A DNA stretch of 64,000 nt from contig NC_059506.1 of NCBI RefSeq assembly GCF_914767665.1, positions 23,289,825 to 23,353,824 of the forward strand, read 5' to 3'. Both the position numbers and the translations under genes were made by a program. Shown piece by piece: positions 43,054 to 55,442 of this stretch. The notes under the pieces are model-generated. The model ran no database searches and was not told where the DNA came from. It worked only from the letters and a program-made list of their open reading frames with translations. How positions within the stretch are numbered: the stretch's first letter is position 1; each line of letters opens with the position of its first letter. This stretch comes from Harmonia axyridis (Eukaryota; Arthropoda; Insecta; Coleoptera; Coccinellidae).

Positions 43054-43744
43054 TACAATCAAATTTGATTGATATCATTTTAGTTCGATGTTTTCTTTGT
43101 TGTGAATATTTTATGAAAAGTATTATTTGTAATGCCTAGAGGATAAGTACATTGTACCTTGTTTCAATGGCCTAGCTGCTGAGACACGTTAATTTAAATG
43201 AAGAAAAAATATTCAAGTGTCAATATGTTTCCATGACTTCTGATGAAATCTGGATAATTCATAATTTTCTAATTCAGTTATTAGTGAAAAAGTGATGATT
43301 TTGTTTAATACTAAAAATATTCAATACGCACAAAAAAATGCTTGTTATTATAGGTTTATGTAGGTGTTGGTAATAAAAAATTACATTCTAATAAATTCTA
43401 AGTTCTTATTCTTCATACAAATAATTTTCCAAAGCGGTAGAAATATAGTAATTGTTTTATTTCTATATATACAGAACTTTGCAATAAAAAAATTATGATG
43501 CCGTTCAAAGTCAATATATTTTAGTAACTAGATATGAGATACTTGGATAGTTATTCTACATAAATTCCACCTATGAAAACAGATAATTTACTTTTTACAT
43601 ATTATGTAGAAAACTTTCTTCCAAAAATAAGGAAGAAATGATTTTTTTAATTGCTTAAGGAGCCATCATTGATATTCAATTTTGATCAAATGTTCCAAAG
43701 TAGTTCCCCAAGTTATTGAATTAAATTTTCACAATTAGTACGCT

Positions 43745-43925
43745 AATTTACTACATAACCGAATTGAGTTTCGAAACAAACCTGAAATGTCCTGAATTCA
43801 AATTAAATTATGAAAAATTCAATTCGAATGAAATTTTCACAGAAACATGGATTTTTGATTGTTTCAATGCAGAATTCGCTGAGATGTTCAGATTGATTTT
43901 ATTTAAATACTACCTATACAAATAA
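43745..43925 (+). pseudogene. 61-codon array ORF (C block), start codon lost
   Basis: Same sequence as the 45352 ORF (ITELSFETNLKCPEFKLNYE and onward) but the ATG reads ACG. Confidence 0.3.
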
Positions 43926-44383
43926 AAAACCAATAAACGAACATTACAACTGAAGTAGTTACATTTTAATAAAGAGAACTCCTAAATTGTACCCAATGTT
44001 AAAAAATTTTCAATTTTATCATGAATATAATACCGTGCTATTCAGGAAATAAAATAATAACGTATAGCCTCTAAATTTTCAAAATATTTCTTTAACAATT
44101 CTGCTTTTTAAGAGGTGGTTAAATTCAATGATTTTAAATATTATTTATTTGTAATCATCAAATGCAAAAAGATCCAAGAAGTGTTCTTGTAGTTGAATTC
44201 TGCTAAATTATTTTGAATTCATAAATTATGAATAATTTACTTCAATATGTATCGAAGTAAAATAACATAAAACTTATAAATGTTATTGATATTAAGAAAT
44301 AGAAAGAATTAATCAGTTTTTTCATCATGATAAAAACATTTTTGCCATTTTCAATAGTATTTTGTTCAGAAGTTTGAAACCGA

Positions 44384-44599
44384 TTAATTTTTTGAACACA
44401 TTAGTATTGTTAGAATACCAATTAGGATTAAGATCTTTACGATAATAGAGACTAATGAATTCAAAATGAGAATTGAAGTCATGTTGGATAATTTAAACAT
44501 TCTCATTACGTGTCCATAGTTCATAGAATAATATTCATAATAATTACCTCTGAATGATGAGCAAATAGATAAAAGAAACCAATGAACCAGAAGCCCCAC
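44384..44599 (-). CDS. 71-aa hydrophobic array ORF, copy 1
   Basis: MGLLVHWFLLSICSSFRGNY is followed by a long hydrophobic run in residues about 40-65 (SILILNSLVSIIVKILILIG ILTILM) that could span a membrane. It is read away from the adjacent promoter-like block. Copies at 52046 and 59885 stay open despite changes; the copy at 45996 has a different N-terminus because of an insertion. Not recognised as a family; it may be a chance AT-rich frame. Confidence 0.22.
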   Translation of the reverse strand: MGLLVHWFLLSICSSFRGNYYEYYSMNYGHVMRMFKLSNMTSILILNSLVSIIVKILILIGILTILMCSKN

Positions 44600-44665
44600 T
44601 AAATTGGTTTAAAATTGCTCTCTCATTATACTCTCATTATAAGGAGTATCGTTATCGTTATCGAA
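44540..44665 (+). promoter_or_regulatory. Promoter-like block without its ORF (A' block, unit 1)
   Basis: AACCAATGAACCAGAAGCCC and AAATTGGTTTAAAATT match the A block. The sequence then jumps from GGAGTATCGTTATCGTTATC directly to the 3' block (ATAACCATGAATGAAAATTA), so the transcription start region and 63-aa ORF are deleted. The same deletion is seen at 52205-52330. Confidence 0.5.
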
Positions 44666-45351
44666 AATAACCATGAATGAAAATTAGGGTTGACTGAATT
44701 TTATAACTGTTGAATTGTAAATATTGTACTTATCTCAAAATACTCCGATAAAAATGAAATAAAATATTTCAATTTATGTATTGTATTTCTAACTCTACCC
44801 CAAATATTTGATTTTAGTAGTTATCCTCAGCTCTAAGAATGAAATATTGTATTCTTTTCTCAGTTTAGAACATTTTAGTGTCAATTCGTTTTCCATGACT
44901 TCTAATGAAGGCTGGAAAATTTATAATTTTCAAATTCAGTTTTTAGTGTAAAATGAAGATAATTTCATTTCTAATTTAAAATATTCAATACGCATAAGAA
45001 AATGCCTATTATTATCGAGGTTATTATAGTTTTACGTAGGTGTTCGTAACAAAATAATACAGTCTAATAAGCTTTTCTCCTTTATACATATAATTTTTCA
45101 AATTATTTGTATTATTTCAAAATCAATATATTTTAGTAACTAGATATGAGATACTTGGATAGTTATTTTACACAAATTCCACCTATGAAAACAGATAATT
45201 TACTTTTTACATATTATGTAGAAAACTTTCTTCCAAAAATAAGGAAGAAATGATTTTTTTAATTGCTTAAGGAGCCATCATTGATATTCAATTTTGATCA
45301 AATGTTCCAAAGTAGTTCCCCAAGTTATTGAATTAAATTTTCACAATTAGT

Positions 45352-45537
45352 ATGCTAATTTACTACATAACCGAATTGAGTTTCGAAACAAACCTGAAAT
45401 GTCCTGAATTCAAATTAAATTATGAAAAATTCAATTCGAATGAAATTTTCACAGAAACATGGATTTTTGATTGTTTCAATGCAGAATTCGCTGAGATGTT
45501 CAGATTGATTTTATTTAAATACTACCTATACAAATAA
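45352..45537 (+). CDS. 61-aa array ORF (C block), copy 2
   Basis: MLIYYITELSFETNLKCPEF is followed by an acidic-aromatic C-terminal part (FTETWIFDCFNAEFAEMFRL). No domain is recognised. Copies at 51402 and 59241 are open; 43745 lacks the ATG; the shortened C'' blocks (about 46940 and 53080) are frameshifted. Its coding status is uncertain. Confidence 0.22.
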   Translation: MLIYYITELSFETNLKCPEFKLNYEKFNSNEIFTETWIFDCFNAEFAEMFRLILFKYYLYK

Positions 45538-46158
45538 AAAACCAATAAACGAACATTACAACTGAAGTAGTTCCATTTTAATAAAGAGAACTCCTAAATT
45601 GTACCCAATGTTAAAAAATTTTCAATTTTATCATGAATATAATACCGTGCTATTCAGGAAATAAAATAATAACGTATAGCCTCTAAATTTTCAAAATATT
45701 TCTTTAACAATTCTGCTTTTCAAGAGGTGGTTAAATTCAATGATTTTAAATATTAATTATTTGTAATCATCAAATGCAAAAAGATCCAAGAAGTGTTCTT
45801 GTAGTTGAATTCTGCTAAATTATTTTGAATTAATAAATTATCAATAATTTACTTCAATATGTATCGAAGTAGAATAACATAAAACTTATAAATGTTATTG
45901 ATATTAAGAAATAGAAAGAATTAATCAGTTTTTTCATCATGATAAAAACATTTTTGCCATTTTCAATAGTATTTTGTTTAGAAGTTTGAAACCGATTAAT
46001 TTTTTGAACACATTAGTATTGTTAGAATACCAATTAGGATTAAGATCTTTATGATAATAGAGACTAATGAATTCAAAATGAGAATTGAAGTCATGTTGGA
46101 TAATTGAAACATTCTCATTACGTGTCCATAGTTCATAGAATAATATTCATAATAATTA

Positions 46159-46536
46159 ATAAGGCGAACAACATTTTTCATATTTTTAAAATTAATAATA
46201 GTTTAAATAAAAATGCGTACCGCACTGTGTTTACTAAGTAGGTACAATTTATTTTTAAATTTGTTTAACAACATTCCAATTACTAAAAACGGCCAGTTTT
46301 TTGACTAAAAATTGCTAATACATCACAAAACGAATTCAAATGAAAACCGTGTTTAATCTGTATTCCTTTACCATCTGCACTTATCAATTTTTAGTCAAAA
46401 AACTGGCCGTTTTTAGTAATTGGAATGTTGTTAAACAAATTTAAAAATAAATTGTTCCTACTTAGTAAACACAGTACGGTACGCATTTTATTTAAACTAT
46501 TATTAATTTTAAAAATATGAAAAATGTTGTTCGCCC
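46159..46536. repeat. Fold-back element in the unit-1 C block
   Basis: AAGGCGAACAACATTTTTCA at left and GAAAAATGTTGTTCGCC at right are inverses. Inner arms share ATGCGTACCGCACTGTG and TTAGTCAAAAAACTGGCCGT, with a loop at about 46311-46384. The right end reads CCCTGTA, the left end has lost its matching ACAGGG. It interrupts the C block after ATAATAATTA. Confidence 0.85.
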
Positions 46537-46939
46537 TGTATCTTCGGAACAAAGAGGTTTTTCAAAAATCATCCAAGGACAAAAAATGCTTAAAATAGTC
46601 CAAGGAACAACCCCCTGAATTTTTGCCGCATGTTTAGGAAACACCCTGTATATACGGAACTTCGCAATAAGAAAATGATGGTGTTGTTCAATATCAATAT
46701 ATTCTAATAATTAGATATGAAATTCTTGGATAGTTATTCTACATGAATTCCAAATATGAACACAGATAATTTATTTCTTACATATAATTCAAATAACTTT
46801 TTTTCAAAAAGTATGAAGATATAAATTTTTCAATTGCTTAAGAAGCCATCATTGATATTCAATTACAAAAACTTCAATTTTGATCAAATATTTCAAAGTA
46901 GTACCCTAAGTTATTGAATTTTCGAATTTAAGTTTTCCG

Positions 46940-47060
46940 ATTTACTACATAACCGAATCGAGTTTCGATAAACCTGAAATGTCTTGAATTCGAATTTAGT
47001 TTCGAAAAGATTTATTTGAATAAAATTTTCACAGAATCATGGATTTTTGACAGTACATCA
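46940..47060 (+). repeat. Shortened C block (C'') fused to A block
   Basis: ATTTACTACATAACCGAATC and TTCACAGAATCATGGATTTT match the 61-aa ORF region but then switch, after GACAG, to TACATCAAAGTTTCGCATAA, the A-block leader. A deletion thus joined C to A and removed the promoter-like segment. Confidence 0.6.
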
Positions 47061-47131
47061 AAGTTTCGCATAACTCTCACAAAGTTAAGAAGTTGTGCTT
47101 TATTAATTGTATAATAAATATTTCATAAAAA

Positions 47132-47257
47132 ATGAATAACTCCGAAGAAATAAAAATCGAAAGAAAGAAGAATTTCACAGATAATAATTCTTCTAATCAG
47201 GAAAAACAAAACAAACGAAAAAATATGCCCAGTGACAAGAAGAAAACAGAAAAATGA
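47132..47257 (+). pseudogene. Array 63-aa ORF with premature stop, copy 2
   Basis: MNNSEEIKIERKKNFTDNNS continues to KKKTEK and then TGA (CGA in intact copies), giving 41 codons. The promoter-like block upstream is deleted. The copy at 53281 shares the same TGA and the same leader, so both descend from one A'' ancestor. Confidence 0.7.
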
Positions 47258-48580
47258 GTGAACCCAGAAGACTTTGTGATGATGAAGAAACCTTTGATAC
47301 ATTTGTTTTCGATGTTTGGATAATTATATTTACATGACAAGACATTTTCAATAGTATTATTGTGAGTATATTATGTGATAACATGGCAATTATGATGAAA
47401 AATGTTTTTGAAGCTTTACGAAAACAAGAATGAATAAAAATAAGGTTTGAATAAATTTGATGAATGTTGAATTGTATATATTATCTTTATCTTAAAATAC
47501 TCTGATATAAATGAAATAAAATATTTCAAATACTGCATTCATTTTTTTTTGTTCTAACCCAAATATTAATTTTATCATTTATCCTCACCTATAAAAATGA
47601 AATATTGCATTCTTGTCTCAGTTAAGAACATTTAAGTATCAATATGTATTCCATGACTTCTGATGAAGGCTGGATAATTTATAATTTTCAAATTCAGTTA
47701 TAAGTGAAAAAAATATAATATATTAAATTTCGTTTAGTATTCGAAAAAATGCTCGTTATTATAGGTTTATGTATGTAGGCAACAAAATAATACATTTAAT
47801 TAGGCCTTTATTATTTATATCTATGATTTTCCAAATTCGTGAAATATATTTACAAAATTGTTTTCTCTTTATATAAACTTTGCTATCAAAATAAGGATAG
47901 TGCCTCCCAAAGTCAATATATTTCAATTACTATCTAGAGATGAGACACTTGAAACAAATTATTAACTTCTTACAGATTATTTATATAATTTTGTTCCAAA
48001 AATGATGAAAAAATGAAATTTTAAATTGCCTCAAACGGTTTTAACTGAAAATCATATTTGAAAATCGTTCGAGATAGGTAATTGTACGATTTTTTATATT
48101 TAATTCCCGAAAAAATTTCAAGTCTTCTGCAAATTCACTCTACAGATGGACCGAAAGACGGAATTTTTTTAAAATGACAATCATTGAAATGGCATGTCCT
48201 GAATTTTTTTTGCCTTTCAGATACCCTAGTGTGTAGTCTTCATTTTTAGTTCAGAGCAGATCATTCATTTTGTCAAAATGATTGCTTTCAAATATTTTGA
48301 TGATACCTTTGATTTGGATCATTTTTAATTGATATTGATATTAGGTATGAAGTTGTCTCGTAACTTTCTCTTTGTTAAGTCATACAGATAAAGATAGGTC
48401 ATTACAACTAATCACTTCGCTTTCACTTTGGAGAGGGGGAACACACGGTAATGTGCACTAGTCACTACGTCTTACCTTCACTAGTATTCGCCAATGAATC
48501 CTTTATTACCACTTGATGATAAGCAAGGAGATAGAAGCAACCAATGAACCACAAGCCTCACTGAATTGGTTTAAAATTTT

Positions 48581-48626
48581 TCTCTCATTATACATAAGTA
48601 AGAAGTATCGTTGTGAGAGATTCAGT
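48581..48626 (+). promoter_or_regulatory. Putative core promoter of array ORF, copy at 48.6 kb
   Basis: CATTATACATAAG and GATTCAGTACATT are spaced as in copy 1, with TCAGT ending at 48626. Confidence 0.35.
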
Positions 48627-48705
48627 ACATTTAAAGTTTCGCAAACGAATCATCTCCGTTTTGAAGTTGAGTTTTATTGATTGTAAAATAAATATTCCGT
48701 CAAAA

Positions 48706-48897
48706 ATGAATAACTCCGAAGAAATAAAAATCGAGGGAAAGAAGAATTCCACAGATAATAATTCTTCGAATCCCGAGAAACAAAAGAAACGAAAAATTAG
48801 GTCCAGTGACAAGAAGAAAACAGAAAAACGAGTGAATCCAGAAGACTTTGTGATGATGAAGAAACCTCTGCTGCATTTGTTTTCGATGTATAGATAA
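48706..48897 (+). CDS. Array ORF, 63-aa lysine-rich protein, intact copy at 48.7 kb
   Basis: Identical to the 35480 protein except for Tyr in place of Phe at the penultimate position (LFSMYR). The start context TCAAAAATGA and the upstream block are conserved. It is followed by the B block with AATAAA and then fold-back element Q2. Unknown function; see the 35480 entry for composition. Confidence 0.45.
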   Translation: MNNSEEIKIEGKKNSTDNNSSNPEKQKKRKIRSSDKKKTEKRVNPEDFVMMKKPLLHLFSMYR

Positions 48898-49510
48898 CAA
48901 TTAGATTTATGTGATAGGATAGTTCCAATATAGTTCTAATGAGTAAAATGTGTGATAACATGGCAGTTATGATAAAAAATGTGTTTGAAGTATTACGAAA
49001 ACAACCATGAATGAAAATTAGGGTTGAATAAATTTTATAACTGTTGAATTGTAAATATTGTACATATCTCAAAATACTCCGATATAAATGAAATAAAATA
49101 TTTCAATTAATGTATTGTATTTCTATCACTACCCCAAATATTTAATTTTAGTAATTATCCTCAGCTGTACTTAAAATGGAATATTTATTGCATTCTAGTC
49201 TCAATTAAGAATATTTAGTCAATATGTATTCCATGGCTTCCGATGAAGGCTGGAAAAGTGTTTGAAGTCTGACGAAAACAACAATGGATAAATATTGAGT
49301 TTGAATGAATTAATAACTAGTGAATTGTAAATATTATCTATATTTCAAAAAACTCCGATGTAAATGAAATAAATATTCCAATTACTGCATTCATGTTTTT
49401 AATTCTCACCCAAATATTTAATTTTAGCAATCATCCTTACCAAAAGAAATGAAGTATAGCATTCTAATCTCAGTTAAAAATATTAAATTTCTAAAAGACT
49501 GTCAATTGTA

Positions 49511-50715
49511 CAGGGTGGGCAAATTTCGATGTTTTAGCACTACAACTTTTAAACCAGAGGAGATAGACAAAATCTGATACCCTAATGTTGGTCTTTTTTT
49601 CTGAGAAACTAACAAGAGTAGCATTCATTTTTGGCTACCTTCTTTTGTTTTCGAGTTAAAAGCAAAAATTGAAAAAATGGCGATATCGAAAAACATTTAT
49701 ATCTCCGCTAATACTGATGACAGAGCTCTGAAATTAAAATATTATACAGGCACTTTTTTTACGTAGAATCCAGTGGCGTGCTTGTTATTTCGAAAGGGTC
49801 TTTAACTACGAAGCTATGACGCAAAGTTATGTTTTTTTTAAATGAGGACTCTATATTTCTGTGCCATTTTCAGAAAGCTTAATTTTTCCAGATTTCAAAA
49901 AAATATGTATGGTTTGTATTAAAATAAATAGCAGAAAATGGTCAAAAAACTTTTTTTATCTAAGAGTCCCAATATTTCTATGGTTTGAACTGTTGATGAG
50001 CACAGAAAAATTGAACTTTCTATAACAAGAGCAGGCACTTTTTCACGTAGAATCCAGTGGCGTGCTTGTCTTTCCAAAAGGGTCTTTAGTTACGAAGCTA
50101 TGACCCAAAGTTATGTTTATATATCTAGATTCGAATTTTGTAGAAATGAGTAAAAAGCATAGAAATAATCAGACTGACAGAAGGATACTGCTCTTGTTAT
50201 AGAAAGTTCAATTTTTCTGTGCTCATCAACAGTTCAAACCATAGAAATATTGGGACTCTTAGATAAAAAAAGTTTTTTGACGATTTTCTGCTATTTATTT
50301 TAATACAAACCATACAATGTTATATTTTTTTGAAATCAGGAAAAATTAAGCTTTCTGAAAATGGCACATAAATATAGTGTCCCCATTTAAAAAAACATAA
50401 CTTTGCGTCATAGCTTCGTAGTTAAAGACCCTTTCGAAATAACAAGCACGCCACTGGATTCTACGTAAAAAAGTGCCTGTATAATGTTTTAATTTCAGAG
50501 CTTTATCATCAGTATTAGCGGAGATATAAATGTTTTTCGATATCGCCATTTTTCCAATTTTCGCTTATTACTCGAAAACAAAAGAAGGCGGCCAAAAATG
50601 AATACTACCCTTGTTAGTTTCTCAGAAAAAGAGACCGAGAATAGGGTATCAGATTTTGTCAATCTTCTCTAATTCAAAAGTTGTAGTGCTAAAACATCGA
50701 AATTTGCCCACCCTG
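49511..50715. repeat. Fold-back element Q, copy 2 (complete)
   Basis: 1,205 bp from CAGGGTGGGCAAATTTCGAT to its inverse ATCGAAATTTGCCCACCCTG, flanked by TA at 49509-49510 and 50716-50717. The arms are about 580 bp and nearly identical. The third unit of the array carries the empty target GTCAATTGTACAATCAAATT at about 58531-58550, which shows exact insertion at that TA. Confidence 0.95.
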
Positions 50716-51401
50716 TACAATCAAATTTGATTGATATCATTTTAGTTCGATGTTTTCTTTGTTGTGAATATTTTATGAAAAGTATTATTTGTAATGCCTA
50801 GAGGATAAGTACATTGTACCTTGTTTCAATGGCCTAGCTGCTGAGACACGTTAATTTAAATGAAGAAAAAATATTCAAGTGTCAATATGTTTCCATGACT
50901 TCTGATGAAATCTGGATAATTCATAATTTTCTAATTCAGTTATTAGTGAAAAAGTGATGATTTTGTTTAATACTAAAAATATTCAATACGCACAAAAAAA
51001 TGCTTGTTATTATAGGTTTATGTAGGTGTTGGTAATAAAAAATTACATTCTAATAAATTCTAAGTTCTTATTCTTCATACAAATAATTTTCCAAAGCGGT
51101 AGAAATATAGTAATTGTTTTATTTCTATATATACAGAACTTTGCAATAAAAAAATTATGATGCCGTTCAAAATCAATATATTTTAGTAACTAGATATGAG
51201 ATACTTGGATAGTTATTCTACACAAATTCCACCTATGAAAACAGATAATTTACTTTTTACATATTATGTAGAAAACTTTCTTCCAAAAATAAGGAAGAAA
51301 TGATTTTTTTAATTGCTTAAGGAGCCATCATTGATATTCAATTTTGATCAAATGTTCCACAGTAGTTCCCCAAGTTATTGAATTAAATTTTCACAATTAG
51401 T

Positions 51402-51587
51402 ATGCTTATTTACTACATAACCGAATTGAGTTTCGAAAAAAACCTGAAATGTCCTGAATTCAAATTAAATTATGAAAAATTCAATTCGAATGAAATTTTC
51501 ACAGAAACATGGATTTTTGATTGTTTCAATGCAGAATTCGCTGAGATGTTCAGATTGATTTTATTTAAATACTACCTATATAAATAA
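51402..51587 (+). CDS. 61-aa array ORF (C block), copy 3
   Basis: Differs from the 45352 copy by Lys for Thr at residue 13 (SFEKNLKCPEF). The frame is otherwise the same. Coding status is uncertain. Confidence 0.22.
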   Translation: MLIYYITELSFEKNLKCPEFKLNYEKFNSNEIFTETWIFDCFNAEFAEMFRLILFKYYLYK

Positions 51588-52045
51588 AAAACCAATAAAC
51601 GAACATTACAACTGAAGTAGTTCCATTTTAATAAAGAGAACTCCTAAATTGTACCCAATGTTAAAAAATTTTCAATTTTATCATGAATATAATACCGTGC
51701 TATTCAGGAAATAAAATAATAACGTATAGCCTCTAAATTTTCAAAATATTTCTTTAACAATTCTGCTTTTTAAGAGGTGGTTAAATTCAATGATTTTAAA
51801 TTTCATTCATTTGTAATCATCAAATGCAAAAAGATCCAAGAAGTGTTCTTGTAGTTGAATTCTGCTAAATTATTTTGAATTCATAAATTATGAATAATTT
51901 ACTTCAATATGTATCGAAGTAAAATAACATAAAACTTATAAATGTTATTGATATTAAGAAATAGAAAGAATTAATCAGTTTTTTCATCATGATAAAAACA
52001 TTTTTGCCATTTTCAATAGTATTTTGTTTAGAAGTTTGAAACCGA

Positions 52046-52261
52046 TTAATTTTTTGAACACATTAGTATTGTTAGAATACCAATTAGGATTAAGATCTTT
52101 ACGATAATAGAGACTAATGAATTCAAAATGAGAATTGAAGTCATGTTGGATAATTTAAACATTCTCATTACGTGTCCATAGTTCATAGAATAATATTCAT
52201 AATAATTACCTCTGAATGATGAGCAAATAGATAAAAGAAACCAATGAACCAGAAGCCCCAC
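52046..52261 (-). CDS. 71-aa hydrophobic array ORF, copy 3
   Basis: Same protein as at 44384. It lies beside an A' promoter-like block without the lysine-rich ORF. Confidence 0.22.
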   Translation of the reverse strand: MGLLVHWFLLSICSSFRGNYYEYYSMNYGHVMRMFKLSNMTSILILNSLVSIIVKILILIGILTILMCSKN

Positions 52262-52330
52262 TAAATTGGTTTAAAATTGCTCTCTCATTATACTCTCATT
52301 ATAAGGAGTATCGTTATCGTTATCGAAAAT
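52205..52330 (+). promoter_or_regulatory. Promoter-like block without its ORF (A' block, unit 2)
   Basis: Same deletion junction as at 44540-44665, so the loss predates the duplication of the large unit. Confidence 0.5.
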
Positions 52331-53280
52331 AACCATGAATGAAAATTAGGGTTGACTGAATTTTATAACTGTTGAATTGAAAATATTGTACTTATCTCAA
52401 AATACTCCGATAAAAATGAAATAAAATATTTCAATTTATGTATTGTATTTCTAACTCTACCCCAAATATTTGATTTTAGTAGTTATCCTCAGCTCTAAGA
52501 ATGAAATATTGTATTCTTTTCTCAGTTTAGAACATTTTAGTGTCAATTCGTTTTCCATGACTTCTAATGAAGGCTGGAAAATTTATAATTTTCAAATTCA
52601 GTTTTTAGTGTAAAATGAAGATAATTTCATTTTTAATTTAAAATATTCAATACGCATAAGAAAATGCCTGTTATTATCGAGGTTATTATAGTTTTACGTA
52701 GGTGTTCGTAACAAAATAATACAGTCTAATAAGCTTTTCTCCTTTATACATATAATTTTTCAAATCATTTGTATTATTTCTATATATATATATACGGAAC
52801 TTCGCAATAAGAAAATGATGGTGTTGTTCAAAATCAATATATTCTAATAATTAGATATGAAATTCTTGGATAGTTATTCTACATGAATTCCAAATATGAA
52901 CACAGATAATTTATTTCTTACATATAATTCAAACAACTTTTTTTTAAAAAAGTATGAAGATATAAATTTTTCAATTGCTTAAGAAGCCATAAGCCATCAT
53001 TGATATTCAATCATTAAAACCTCAATTTTGATCAAATGTTTTAAAGTAGTACACTAAGTTATTAAATTTTCGAATTTTATTTTTCCGATTCACTACATAA
53101 CCGAATTGAGTTTCGATAAACCTGAAATGTCTTGAATTCGAATTTAGTTTCGAAAAGTTTTATTTGAATAAAATTTCCACAGAATCATGGATTTTTGACA
53201 GTACATCAAAGTTTCGCATAACTCTCACCACAGTTTAGAAGTTGTGCTTTATTAATTGTATAATAAATATTTCATAAAAA

Positions 53281-53406
53281 ATGAATAACCCCGAAGAAAT
53301 AAAGATCGAAGGAAAGAAGAATTTCACAGATAATAATTCTTCGAATCCCGAGAAACAAAACAAACGAAAAAGTATGCCCAGTGACAAGAAGAAAACAGAA
53401 AAATGA
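53281..53406 (+). pseudogene. Array 63-aa ORF with premature stop, copy at 53.3 kb
   Basis: MNNPEEIKIEGKKNFTDNNS continues to KKKTEK and then TGA at the same codon as in the 47132 copy. Confidence 0.7.
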
Positions 53407-53992
53407 GTGAACCCAGAAGACTTTGTGATGATGAAGAAATCTTTGATACATTTGTTTTCGATGTTTAGATAATTATATTTACATGACAGGACATTTTCAA
53501 TAGTATTATTATGAGTATATTATGTGATAACATGGCAATTATGATGAAAAATGGTTTTGAAGCTTTACGAAAACAAGAATGAATAAAAATAAGGTTTGAA
53601 TAAATTTGATGAATGTTGAATTGTATATATTATCTTTATTATAAAATACTCTGATATAAATGAAATGAAATATTTTAATTACTGCATTCATTTTTTTTGT
53701 TCTACCCCAAATATGTAATTTTATCATTTATCCGCACCTATAAAAATGAAATATTGCATTCTTGTCTCAGTTAAGAACATTTAAGTATCAATATTTATTC
53801 CATGACCTCTGATGAAGGCTGGATAATTTATAATTTTCAAATTCAGTTATAAGTGAAAAAAATATGATATTTTTAATTTCGTTTAGTATTCGAAAAAATG
53901 CTCGTTATTATAGGTTTATGTATGTAGGCAACAAAATAATACATTTAATTAGGCCTTTATTATTTATATCTATGATTTTCCAAATTCGTGAA

Positions 53993-54401
53993 TAGTTATT
54001 TATAATACAAGTAGATACAGAAGGCATTGATATTCTTCCACGAGTTCAAAATTCAAAAACGAGCCACGAAGTGGCGAGTTTTTGAATGAACGAGTGGTAG
54101 ACTGAGCCTTCTGTACGAGTATTATACATTATTTTCTCTAATTCATTGCATTTTTATTGAAATTAATAAAATATTTCCATAAATATCATTTAGTGATTTT
54201 TGCATTAAAAAATGTTGGTTGGCAGAACTGATTTCTTTAAAGCAAATTGATGAATTGACAGATAAAGCCGTGGCGGAAAGTTCGGAGTACCAACATATAA
54301 TGATAAAATATAATCATGAAAACTGTGCGTTTCTGATATATTCTCGCACGATTTTGTTCTACAAAATGTGGAAGAATGAACGGAATAACCACAGAATTAG
54401 A
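53993..54401. mobile_element. 409-bp insertion found by comparing array units
   Basis: Unit 1 reads CCAAATTCGTGAAATATATT without a break (about 47831). Unit 2 has this insert between TTCGTGAA and ATATAT, with GAA on both sides (53990-53992 and 54402-54404). The left third is a hairpin: TTCAAAAACGAGCCAC and GTGGCGAGTTTTTGAA around GAA. No clear terminal repeats are seen. The ORF starting near 54219 extends into the flank and is not convincing. Confidence 0.7.
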
Positions 54402-55130
54402 GAAATATATTTACAAAATTGTTTTCTCTTTATATGAACTTTGCTATCAAAATAATGATAGTGCCTCCCAAAGTCAATATATTTCAAGTACTAGATATGA
54501 GACACTTGAAACAGATAATTAGCTTCTTACAGATTATTTATATAATTTTGTTCCAAAAATGATGAAAATATGAAATTTTCAATTGCCTCAAACGGTGTTA
54601 ACTGAAAATCATATTTGAAAATCGTTCGAGATAGGTAATTGTACGATTTCTTATATTTAATTCCCGAAAAGATTTCAAGTCTTCTGCAAATTCACTCTAC
54701 AGATGGACCGAAAGACGGAATTTTTTTAAAATGACAATTATTGAAATGGCATGTCCTGAATTTTTTTGCCTCTCAGATACCCTAGTGTGTAGTCTTCATT
54801 TTTAGTTCAGAGCAGATCATTCATTTTGTCAAAATGATTGCTTTCAAATATTTTGATGATTCCTTTGATTTGGATTATTTTTAATTGATATTGATATAAG
54901 GTATGAAGTTGTCTCGTAACTTTCTCTTTGTTAAGTCATACAGATAAAGATAGGTCATTACAACTAATCACTTCGCTCTCACTTTGGAGAGGGGGAACAC
55001 ACGGTAATGCGCACTAGTCACTACGTCTTAGCTTCACGAGTATTCGCCAATGAATCCTTAATTACAAGCAAGGAGATAAAAGCAACCAATGAACTACAAG
55101 CCTCACTAAATTGGTTTAAAATTTCTCTCT

Positions 55131-55171
55131 CATTATACATAAGTAAGAAGTATCGTTGTGAGAGATTCAGT
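55131..55171 (+). promoter_or_regulatory. Putative core promoter of array ORF, copy at 55.1 kb
   Basis: CATTATACAT (55131) and TCAGT (55167-55171) are arranged as in the other two intact copies, with CCAAT at about 55086. Confidence 0.35.
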
Positions 55172-55250
55172 ACATTTTAAGTTTCGCAAACGTCTCATCA
55201 CCGTTTTGAAGTTGTGTTTCACTGATTGTAAAATAAATATTCCGTCAAAA

Positions 55251-55442
55251 ATGAATAACTCCGAAGAAATAAAAATCGAGGGAAAGAAGAATTCCACAGA
55301 TAATAATTCTTCGAATCCCGAGAAACAAAAGAAACGAAAAATTAGGACCAGTGACAAGAAGAAAACAGAAAAACGAGTGAATCCAGAAGACTTTGTGATG
55401 ATGAAGAAACCTCTGCTGCATTTGTTTTCGATGTTTAGATAA
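55251..55442 (+). CDS. Array ORF, 63-aa lysine-rich protein, intact copy at 55.3 kb
   Basis: Differs from the 35480 copy by Thr for Ser in KIRTSDKKK. Leader and start context are conserved. Its B block is interrupted at 55607 by a minus-strand RTE LINE, so the normal AATAAA signal is displaced about 2.4 kb downstream. If transcribed, this copy would have a changed 3' end. Confidence 0.45.
   Translation: MNNSEEIKIEGKKNSTDNNSSNPEKQKKRKIRTSDKKKTEKRVNPEDFVMMKKPLLHLFSMFR

Noticed and set aside
48588..48900. Minus-strand ORFs opposite the lysine-rich ORF (MSLDLIFRFFCFSGFEELL and MLSIHRKQMQQRFLHHHKVF)
   Set aside because: They are antisense shadows: Lys-rich codons read backwards give Phe/Leu-rich frames. 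They also cross the start and leader of the sense ORF.
42010..50549. Repeated ORFs starting MAISKNIYISANTDD on both strands
   Set aside because: They are the two arms of fold-back element Q read outward, so the same sequence appears on both strands. Not a gene family.
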